12,583 nucleotides of DNA from Coemansia sp. RSA 922 (lineage: Eukaryota > Kickxellomycota > Kickxellomycetes > Kickxellales > Kickxellaceae). Numbering within the stretch: position 1 is the stretch's first letter; the number at the start of each line of letters is the position of its first letter. The stretch is taken from contig JANBQS010000749.1 of NCBI GenBank assembly GCA_027577415.1, positions 1 through 12,583 on the forward strand. Reading direction: 5' to 3'. The notes beneath the pieces were generated by a model. That model saw only the letters and a list, made by a program, of their open reading frames with translations. It searched no databases and was not told the origin of the DNA. Shown piece after piece: positions 6,912 to 12,583 of this stretch. The translations under genes were made by a program, and so were the position numbers.

Positions 6912-7781
6912 ATGCCAGCGCTACATGGAAAGACCGTCTTTATTACAGGCGGGACTCGCGGTATCGGGCGTGCCATAGCGATCAAGTGCGCCCAGAATGG
7001 CGCTCAAGTAGTTGTTGCTGCCAGGAAAATCGACAACAGCACCGTTTTGGCCGAGATACAAGCTGCGGGTGGCCAGGCCATTGCGGTCTCTTGCGATATC
7101 CAGAACGAAGAGCAGGTTGCTGACGCCGTCCAGGCAGCAGTTGCACGCTTTGGCGGTATTGATATCGTGGTGAACAACGCCTCCACGCTGGTGCTAAAGC
7201 CTACAGTCGACATCACCATGAGCGAGTACGATCTGATGGCAGCCATCAACACTCGCGGCGCCTTTGCCGTTGTCAAGCATGCGCTGCCTTATCTGCGCAA
7301 GAGCACCAACGCCCACATTCTTACCATGTGCCCAAGACCACAGCTCGAGAGCAAGTGGTTCGTGCAAAACACAGCCTATGCCATGAGCAAGTTCGCCATG
7401 GGCATGATGGCCTTTGGCCTGGCTGCCGAGCAAAAGCCCTTTTGCATAGCTTCCAACGCCCTGTGGCCGTTTTCTACCATCGACACTGACGGTTTGGCCG
7501 AGTGTGGCAATGTCAAGTTTCAGTCTCGGCCGCGGAAGCCCGCCATTCTGGCCGACGCAGCCTTTTGGATCATCACGCAGGACAGTTCTGCCTTCACTGG
7601 CAACTTTTGTCTAGATGAAATCGTGCTGCGGGAGGCTGGCACTGTTGACTTTGAGCAGTACAACGCTGTCCCAGGAACCGCGCTAGCAGACCTAAGCCAA
7701 GACCACCTCATAGCCGACGACCAGCTGGCCCGGCTTACTGAGCTCCGCCAGCGCATTTGCACACCCACAAGCTCCTTCTAA
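6912..7781 (+). CDS. HSDL2-like short-chain dehydrogenase, divergent copy
   Basis: The 289-residue paralogue of the preceding gene shares order and motifs along its whole length. TGGTRGIG is at 12-19, NNAS at 88-91, INTRG at 112-116, YAMSK at 156-160 (Tyr156, Lys160), GNFCLDE at 230-236, and PGTALADL near the end. Three differences stand out. The HSDL2-type KTADPNPKLPGTI segment is replaced by a shorter KIDNSTV. The residue matching Ser147 of the first copy is Cys140 (HILTMCPRP; codon TGC 7329-7331). The C-terminus is TSSF, with no PTS1. An SDR fold with NADP(H) binding is well supported; activity and substrate are uncertain because the usual catalytic Ser is absent. The ATG at 6912 has A at -3; the stop is TAA 7779-7781. 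Afg2 follows after 29 bp. Confidence 0.88.
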   Translation: MPALHGKTVFITGGTRGIGRAIAIKCAQNGAQVVVAARKIDNSTVLAEIQAAGGQAIAVSCDIQNEEQVADAVQAAVARFGGIDIVVNNASTLVLKPTVDITMSEYDLMAAINTRGAFAVVKHALPYLRKSTNAHILTMCPRPQLESKWFVQNTAYAMSKFAMGMMAFGLAAEQKPFCIASNALWPFSTIDTDGLAECGNVKFQSRPRKPAILADAAFWIITQDSSAFTGNFCLDEIVLREAGTVDFEQYNAVPGTALADLSQDHLIADDQLARLTELRQRICTPTSSF

Positions 7782-7799
7782 ACGATCGTTGACTTTGTC

Positions 7800-7805
7800 A
7801 TTAAA
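7800..7805 (+). terminator. Variant poly(A) signal ATTAAA for the second dehydrogenase
   Basis: ATTAAA lies 18 bp after the stop of the second dehydrogenase and just before the first ATG of the Afg2 frame. Cleavage 10-30 bases further on would fall inside the Afg2 leader or its first codons. Transcripts of the two genes therefore probably overlap head to tail. The hexamer is a common natural variant, but could occur by chance in this A/T-rich gap. Confidence 0.35.
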
Positions 7806-7810
7806 TTCTT

Positions 7811-10174
7811 ATGCCGCTTTTAATGGTTGTTATTATAGCTACTCTCAGATCTTATCTAATGGAACTTATTGCCGCAGCAAAACGAAAAGAGTCAGAGCAA
7901 CCGCGAAGCGCAAAGCGAGCGCTCATAGGCATTGCTCAGATGCAAAAGCATGGCCTGACAGCTGGAGACCTGATCCGCATCTATCTAGCTAGTGGTAGTT
8001 CTAGTGGTAGCAGCAACGGCAATACAGATCGGCCAGTGGTCGCGTTTGGGACAGCGTGGCCATCCTTTTTAGACACCGAGGATGAAATACAGCTCACAGA
8101 TGTAGCATTGCTCAACTGCCAGGCAAAGCTAGGCGATAGATTAGCTGTCGAGCGAGTGGTAGGCCCACAGGCAGTGGCGCACAGCGTTGCGGTTAGTTTT
8201 ACAGCACCATTTGCGTCAACCGAGTTTACTGCGATCCATGCCAAGGAGGTGCTCGTGGACATTGGCTATGTACGGCCCGGGATGTTGGTCGATATTGGCA
8301 TTAACGGCACTAAGCGCCGGATGCGCGTGGGCAGCATCGAGTTACAAAATAGGGCTATGGACTTGGATACTGATGAGGGCGTAGTAATCTCTCGCGAGCA
8401 CACAAAAGTGGTTGTTGTCGAAGCTCCGAGCGAGGCGCTAGCTGCTGAGAGTAATGGTGGTCAGATCGCTGGATACGACTCGATTGGTGGGCTTGACAAG
8501 GAGATATCCGAGGTACGGCGGCTAATCGAGGCGTCACTAAGGGAGCCACACCTGTTCGCAGAGTATGGACTGCAGCCGCCGCGAGGTGTTTTGCTTTTTG
8601 GGCCTCCTGGTACGGGTAAGACGCTGATAGCACGCGCAGTCGCGGCAGAGAGCCAAGCACACGTCCACATTATTAACGGGGCTGAAATTGTAAACAAGTT
8701 CTACGGCGAGACCGAGGCCAAGCTTCGCGACATATTCGACTCTGCGCGGAGACAAAGCCCCAGCGTCATCTTCATCGACGAGGTTGACGCACTGTGTCCT
8801 AAGCGAGACGACAGCGACGGAGAGGCCGAGAAGCGGATTGTGGCCACATTGCTGACGTTGATGGATGGCATCGCTGACCGCTCCAACGACCGAGTGGTGG
8901 TTATCGGTGCAACGAATCGCCCCAATGCAATCGATCCAGCACTGCGTCGACCAGGCCGGTTCGATCGCGAAGTCGAAGTTCCCATTCCTAGCCCTAGTGC
9001 ACGCCTTCAGATCCTACGCAAAAAGCTCGCTGGTACTCCAAACAGCCTGACTTTAGAACAGGTGGAGCTGGTGGCAGCGGCCACACACGGTTTTGTTGGA
9101 GCTGATCTTGAGGCGTTAGTGCGGGAATCGGCGGTCATTGCCATCAAGCGCCACTCGTCGCAAGTAGCAGTTGTAAACGGCGTACTCTCGTCACAGGCAG
9201 AGGTTGTAAACGACGTGCTCTCGTCACAGGTAGAGACTTCCAACGACATGCTCCCATCACAGGCAGAGGCTTCAAATGACTTGACGCATCTCAAGGTCGA
9301 ACACTCGGACGTTCTCTCGGGGCTCCGGCTGGTCAGGCCAAGCACGATGCGCGAGGTGACACTGGAGATACCCAATGTCAAGTGGAGTGACATTGGCGGA
9401 CAGCACGAGACGAAGCAGCTGCTAAAGGAGTCGGTCGAGTGGCCTCTGAAACACCCAGAGGCATTCCAGCGCATGGGCATACGGCCGCCCAAGGGCGTGC
9501 TGCTTTACGGGCCGCCAGGGTGCAGCAAGACGCTGACAGCAAAAGCGCTGGCAACTGAGGCTGGGCTGAACTTCATCGCCGTGCGTGGGCCTGAGCTATT
9601 CAGCAAGTGGGTTGGCGAATCCGAAAAGGCCGTGCGCGAGGTCTTCCGCAAGGCCCGAGCGGCAGCGCCTGCCATTGTGTTCTTTGATGAGATTGATGCC
9701 CTGACAGTCAAGCGCGGCGCAGCGGGTGATGGGACCTCGGTAGCCGATCGCGTGCTCTCGCAACTGCTTACCGAGCTTGACGGCATCGAGCCCCTAGTCA
9801 ACGTCACCGTAGTGGCTGCCACGAACCGCCCTGATGTCATTGACGCTGGCATATTGCGCCCTGACCGAATCGACCGCCTGATCTATGTCGGCCCGCCCGA
9901 TACGCCGACGCGAGCTGACATATTCCGAATCCAACTCCGACGCATCGCTTGCGCCAGCTCTGTAGATGCCGAGGCCCTTGCCAAACAAACCGGCGGCTTT
10001 TCGGGCGCCGAGGTTGTGTCGCTGTGTCAAGAGGCTGCCATCGAGGCCATGACCGAGGACCCAGATGCCCTGTGCGTGGAGCCACGTCACTTTGAGCGTT
10101 GTCTAGCTGGCTTCAAGCGCCGCATCACGCCAGAGATGCTCCAGTTTTACGCTGACTTTCGGGCAAAAACGTAG
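7811..10174 (+). CDS. AFG2: Afg2/Drg1/SPATA5-type double AAA ATPase
   Basis: Up to 787 residues. This is a Cdc48-like hexameric ATPase that in yeast strips Rlp24 from cytoplasmic pre-60S ribosomes. The N-domain spans about residues 17-205 and includes a Ser/Gly insertion at 61-71. D1 has Walker A GPPGTGKT (264-271), Walker B IFIDE (320-324), sensor Asn369 and RRPGRFD (379-385). D2 has Walker A GPPGCSKT (567-574), whose Cys-Ser is a hallmark of Afg2 rather than Cdc48, Walker B VFFDE (623-627), Asn672, and LRPDRIDR (682-689), where the usual Gly is Asp685. The C-terminus ITPEMLQFYADF is typical of Afg2. Four 11-residue repeats lie at 449-492 between D1 and D2. ATG 7811 gives an odd hydrophobic start (MPLLMVVIIA); ATG 7859 (residue 17, MELIAAAKRK) is the likelier true start and gives 771 residues. 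Stop TAG 10172-10174. Confidence 0.93.
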   Translation: MPLLMVVIIATLRSYLMELIAAAKRKESEQPRSAKRALIGIAQMQKHGLTAGDLIRIYLASGSSSGSSNGNTDRPVVAFGTAWPSFLDTEDEIQLTDVALLNCQAKLGDRLAVERVVGPQAVAHSVAVSFTAPFASTEFTAIHAKEVLVDIGYVRPGMLVDIGINGTKRRMRVGSIELQNRAMDLDTDEGVVISREHTKVVVVEAPSEALAAESNGGQIAGYDSIGGLDKEISEVRRLIEASLREPHLFAEYGLQPPRGVLLFGPPGTGKTLIARAVAAESQAHVHIINGAEIVNKFYGETEAKLRDIFDSARRQSPSVIFIDEVDALCPKRDDSDGEAEKRIVATLLTLMDGIADRSNDRVVVIGATNRPNAIDPALRRPGRFDREVEVPIPSPSARLQILRKKLAGTPNSLTLEQVELVAAATHGFVGADLEALVRESAVIAIKRHSSQVAVVNGVLSSQAEVVNDVLSSQVETSNDMLPSQAEASNDLTHLKVEHSDVLSGLRLVRPSTMREVTLEIPNVKWSDIGGQHETKQLLKESVEWPLKHPEAFQRMGIRPPKGVLLYGPPGCSKTLTAKALATEAGLNFIAVRGPELFSKWVGESEKAVREVFRKARAAAPAIVFFDEIDALTVKRGAAGDGTSVADRVLSQLLTELDGIEPLVNVTVVAATNRPDVIDAGILRPDRIDRLIYVGPPDTPTRADIFRIQLRRIACASSVDAEALAKQTGGFSGAEVVSLCQEAAIEAMTEDPDALCVEPRHFERCLAGFKRRITPEMLQFYADFRAKT
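9155..9286 (+). repeat. In-frame 33-bp x4 tandem repeat in Afg2
   Basis: Four consecutive 33-bp units (9155-9187, 9188-9220, 9221-9253, 9254-9286) each encode 11 residues of the pattern (S/P)SQ(V/A)xxxN(D/G)xx: SSQVAVVNGVL, SSQAEVVNDVL, SSQVETSNDML, PSQAEASNDLT. Units 2 and 3 share long identical DNA stretches. The array falls after the D1 lid and before the conserved RPSTMREV segment that leads into D2. It lengthens the inter-ring connector without touching catalytic motifs. Confidence 0.9.
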
Positions 10175-10220
10175 TTCCAATCACCAAAAGTGAAAATTTT
10201 ACTTTGTTTCCACAAAATTA

Positions 10221-10255
10221 TTTTTCTTTTTTTTTTTTCTTCTTTTTTCCCCCTC
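10221..10255 (+). promoter_or_regulatory. T-rich tract in the TFIIS promoter
   Basis: About 35 bp are almost purely pyrimidine: a long T run broken by single Cs, ending in CCCCC. The tract lies 77-111 bp upstream of the TFIIS ATG in the 157-bp gap after Afg2. Poly(dA:dT) tracts in this position commonly keep fungal promoters nucleosome-free. It could also act in 3'-end formation of the Afg2 transcript, for which no AATAAA is visible. Role inferred from position. Confidence 0.45.
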
Positions 10256-10331
10256 GCGATTGCTGGCAGAGTCACTGTCAATTCGTTCTAATTATCGTCA
10301 AGGCGATTCAAAAGTAGCCTCCTTTGTCAGA

Positions 10332-11531
10332 ATGTCGGACGTATCTAGCAAGCACAACGAAATAAAGACGTTGTGTAAGGCACTCTCCAATGCCTTGGAG
10401 GTCGACAACAAGACTGTAAGTGTGCTTTGGATCCGATTCGTATGTGCGCGCTTGATCCTGACGCGTTGTCGACTGACATAAAATATGGTCTTTTTGCTGT
10501 TGACGAGATAGGAGCTCAAGGAGCTATTGAACAAACTCTATGCCATCCGCGTTGACGAAAAGTTGCTGCGAGCCACTGGTGCTGGCCAGGTCGTTGGTAA
10601 GCTGAGAAACTATGAAGAGCCCAACATCGCAGTCTTGGCGAAAAAGGTTGTCCACAAGTGGAAAAAGGACGTCATGGCCGCCAACTCGCGACCTAATGGC
10701 CCGCTGGTTGGTGCAGCGTCGAGCTCTGGTTCGCAAACGCCCAGCTCAGTCAGCCAAGCGCCCACCCCTCAGCGACCACAGTCTGGCGAGCGCACCTCAG
10801 AAAGCTCACAGATGCCGCTGGAAAGCTCTGACGGCCGTCCTGTCGCTCGTGCCCCACTGAATGGAGCCGCTGGAAACGACGCGTCTGTACCCTCCAGCTT
10901 GGCAACCACAAGGCCGGCATCCAGCCTTGGTACGGATGGTACTCGAACAAGCAATGCCGCGTCGCCAACTGAGAGCCTGGCCCTGCAAACTCAGGCCCCG
11001 CGTACGGCTGCCACAGACGAGGCCAGCATCCCGCAGACTGGTGATGCCGTGCGCGACAAGTGTGCTGAGCTGTTGTACAACTCGATAGCCATTGACAGCA
11101 ATGCGGATTCGGAGCTTTTAGCCAAGCGAGCATCGGCAATTGAGCGTATCGAGTTTGAAAAGGCCGCATCAACCACAACCGCATACAGAGCTCGCATTCG
11201 CTCGCTCTGCCTCAACTTGAGGGACAAGAAAAACCCGGTCATGCGTAGCAACCTGGTCGAGGGCGATCTCACTGTTGAGCGATTCTGCTCTATGACGAGC
11301 GAAGAGATGGCCTCCAAGGAGCTAAAGGAGACCATTGAAAAGATGAAGGAGGAGAATCTGTTCAAAGCCCAGGGTGCCGGCCGCACTGAGGCTGCCACCG
11401 ATATGTTTAGGTGTGGCCGCTGCAAGGGTCGCAAGTGCACTTACTACCAGATGCAGACGCGAAGTGCCGACGAGCCGATGACCACGTTTGTTACCTGCAC
11501 TGTCTGCAACAACCGCTGGAAGTTCTGCTGA
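10332..11531 (+). CDS. DST1: Transcription elongation factor TFIIS, two exons
   Basis: TFIIS binds stalled RNA polymerase II and stimulates transcript cleavage. The CDS joins 10332-10415 (28 codons) and 10512-11531 across a 96-bp phase-0 intron, giving 367 residues. Exon 1 alone has the ATG and the first helix of the TFIIS N-domain; exon 2 continues with ELKELLNKLYAIRVDEKLL, so splicing restores the domain (residues about 1-85). A Ser/Thr/Pro/Ala-rich linker covers about 87-203. The central polymerase-binding domain follows (about 205-318, including RDKKNP and TSEEMAS). The C-terminal zinc ribbon has Cys329, Cys332, Cys357 and Cys360, and the catalytic Asp348-Glu349 lies within QTRSADEP. It ends RWKFC as in animal TFIIS. 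Yeast and human proteins are about 300-310 residues; the excess is in the linker. Stop TGA 11529-11531. Confidence 0.95.
10416..10511 (+). other. Spliceosomal intron of TFIIS
   Basis: This 96-bp intron starts GTAAGT (10416-10421) and ends AG (10510-10511). Two CTGAC branch-point-like sequences lie at 10458-10462 and 10473-10477; the second, with its A at 10476, is 35 bases before the acceptor and followed by a T-rich stretch. Removing it joins two halves of the TFIIS N-domain in frame, after residue 28. If it is retained, the frame meets TAA at 10479-10481 after about 20 extra codons. It is the only intron I can support in the window. Confidence 0.9.
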
Positions 11532-11542
11532 ACACCAAAATC

Positions 11543-11576
11543 CACACTGCTGTCTAACAGCATGGAGTGCAGTGTG
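11543..11576. repeat. Inverted repeat in the TFIIS 3' UTR
   Basis: CACACTGC (11543-11550) and GCAGTGTG (11569-11576) form a perfect 8-bp stem. A second perfect pairing, TGCTGT (11548-11553) with ACAGCA (11557-11562), encloses a 3-base loop and shares bases 11548-11550 with the first, so the full stems are mutually exclusive. The element starts 12 bp after the TFIIS stop, in the convergent gap with the zinc-finger gene. A role in 3'-end processing or mRNA stability is possible but unproven. Confidence 0.45.
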
Positions 11577-11690
11577 TTATGTTTGAATATATTTGATGCT
11601 GGATACTCATGCGACAGACATTGATAGCGATAAATGATAATGATACATATGCAGTGATCTTCAGTGCACATCCAAGATGCGATCTCTGGT

Positions 11691-11885
11691 TCAGCAGAAC
11701 TCGTCTAGTGGTGCGAACAAGTGCTCGGATGCAAAGTGATCCTGCACAGCGCTCTGGTTGTCAAAGCAGGCTCCACAGACACTGCACTTCCATACCGTGG
11801 AAAAGTTCGTAGTAAATGTCTTGACGACTCGCGTACGTACGCGGAAATCTGGCTCAGAGGAACCCGTGCAGCCGAACGATGCCAT
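11691..11885 (-). CDS. Small C2H2 zinc-finger protein, 64 residues
   Basis: The frame is open upstream to 12023, but the protein I support starts at the ATG complementary to 11883-11885. The upstream part would translate a poly(A) tract and low-complexity sequence. The 64-residue product has one C2H2 finger, Cys34-x2-Cys37-x12-His50-x4-His55 (WKCSVCGACF...HFASEH). A basic, Thr-rich stretch precedes it (about 16-30, RVRTRVVKTF) and a short acidic tail ends EFC. Further Cys residues at 6, 40 and 64 do not form an obvious second site. I do not recognise the family; a single finger of this form could bind nucleic acid or protein. An A17 tract lies 8 bases before the ATG on the coding strand. An upstream exon in 11886-12583 cannot be excluded. 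Convergent with TFIIS, 159 bp between stops. Confidence 0.6.
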   Translation of the reverse strand: MASFGCTGSSEPDFRVRTRVVKTFTTNFSTVWKCSVCGACFDNQSAVQDHFASEHLFAPLDEFC

Positions 11886-12583
11886 GGGAATTGTTTTTTT
11901 TTTTTTTTTTACCGTGCGCGTGAATGTGGCTGAGCGAGCGGGAGACGAAATCAAGGGCGGACTATGCAATGCAGTAGCTGGACGACGGGGCAGGGTGGAG
12001 CAGCAGATGCAGGGTGGCGGCAAAGTGTATCGATAGCGAATGAGATCTTGGCTTGAGCAATGGGCGATGCAGGGTAGCGGAGCTTTAAAGGGTGTATGCA
12101 GTTACTGGTAGATACTGGTTGCGAATAGCTAGGGTGAGAGAGCAATGATGGTAAGGCCCTGTGGTCTCCCTCCCTACCCCCCGGGTTATATACTAAACTG
12201 TTGCCAAGATCCATGTTCATCGCAGTGGAGAGGGCACGCGAGTTTGTGCTTCGTGCCTATTCATAGCAGAAGAAGGGGACGAGAAACGAGGGAGAGAGGC
12301 ATTACGCTCAAAATAGGATAAGGCCAGATAGATCATAATAGCGCCACACATATCAGCATAGGAGAACAGGTTTATCAACAGCTTGTGATGCTGCAGCAAG
12401 CTGCAGCTGGTGGTTGGGAAGACACATTACTCAGCTAAGGGGGCTGTGCCCAGCCGATTGTCTGCATACGAAGACGAGGACAAGTGCGTTGGGTGACCCA
12501 CGACCCGCCATTGTTCCCAAAATGCGTCATTCAGCATGCAGCAAACAGCACGTCCTCTGAGAACACACCTGTCCCCATCTGCA
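11886..12583. other. No gene seen; leader/promoter region of the zinc-finger gene
   Basis: About 700 bp have no open frame that I can support; the frames are short and low in complexity. Seen here: T17 at 11894-11910 (A17 on the coding strand of the zinc-finger gene), GCAGGGTRG elements, the palindrome TATCGATA at 12028-12035, TACTGGT twice at a 10-bp period (12103-12109, 12113-12119), a TATA-like TATATAA on the minus strand (12186-12192) about 300 bp from the zinc-finger ATG, and two GCTGCAGC palindromes separated by AA (12390-12407). The last 180 bp may belong to a neighbouring gene beyond the window. Confidence 0.5.
12006..12080. repeat. Direct repeat GATGCAGGGTRGCGG, two copies 60 bp apart
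   Basis: Copies at 12006-12020 and 12066-12080 match at 14 of 15 positions, and their starts are exactly 60 bp apart. A shorter related GCAGGGTGGAG occurs at 11990-12000. The elements lie upstream of the zinc-finger gene. They could be protein-binding sites or remnants of a local duplication; the sequence does not decide which. Confidence 0.5.

Noticed and set aside
11886..12023. N-terminal extension of the zinc-finger protein to 12023
   Set aside because: It would translate the A17 tract into Lys and add low-complexity sequence. The ATG at 11885 is the better start.
11951..12220. Minus-strand 89-codon frame upstream of the zinc finger
   Set aside because: Proline/serine-rich with no recognisable domain, and it covers the short repeats and likely promoter.
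12390..12407. Two GCTGCAGC palindromes separated by AA
   Set aside because: Short and CAG-like in composition; no associated feature supports a function.
1..12583. tRNA or rRNA genes, transposons, CRISPR arrays, prophage or a biosynthetic cluster
   Set aside because: I saw no B-box-like tRNA core in intergenic DNA, no transposase or terminal inverted repeats, and no regularly spaced repeats. The two SDR genes alone, among housekeeping genes, do not make a metabolic cluster.

Overview
The window reads as a gene-dense, intron-poor piece of a fungal nuclear genome. Long uninterrupted eukaryotic coding regions sit only tens to a few hundred bases apart. They start at ATG, mostly with A at -3. 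There is one classical GTAAGT...CTGAC...AG spliceosomal intron, T-rich tracts precede several starts, and AATAAA-type hexamers follow stops. The gene set (importin-9/Kap114, GPN3, calcipressin, HSDL2-like dehydrogenases, Afg2/Drg1, TFIIS) is broadly eukaryotic. Compactness, intron poverty and peroxisome-type HSDL2-like enzymes suggest an early-diverging fungus, possibly Kickxellales-like. That placement is inference only.

Layout, left to right. 200-670 (+): unrecognised small helical protein with a polyQ start. 746-3886 (-): importin-9/Kap114 karyopherin, intronless. 4078-4890 (+): GPN3 GTPase, sharing a 191-bp divergent promoter with the importin. 4990-5685 (-): calcipressin (RCAN/Rcn1), convergent with GPN3. 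5938-6828 and 6912-7781 (+): tandem HSDL2-like short-chain dehydrogenases, the first divergent from RCAN across 252 bp. 7811-10174 (+): Afg2/Drg1/SPATA5-type AAA ATPase, beginning 29 bp after the second dehydrogenase. 10332-11531 (+): TFIIS, with an intron at 10416-10511. 11691-11885 (-): tiny C2H2 zinc-finger protein. 11886-12583: no supported gene; it probably holds the leader and promoter of the zinc-finger gene plus short repeats.

Functionally, most genes are housekeeping: nuclear import (importin-9), RNA polymerase II assembly (GPN3), elongation (TFIIS), 60S ribosome maturation (Afg2) and calcineurin control (RCAN). The dehydrogenase pair is the most individual part. One copy keeps the canonical Ser-Tyr-Lys catalytic set and a PTS1-like C-terminus. 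The other has Cys where the Ser should be, lacks the HSDL2-type N-terminal insertion and has no PTS1. I do not see a phage, CRISPR, mobile-element or other clearly new multi-gene system. The more unusual signals are this paralogue pair, an in-frame 33-bp repeat and an Asp substitution in Afg2, and an A17 tract directly before the zinc-finger start codon.
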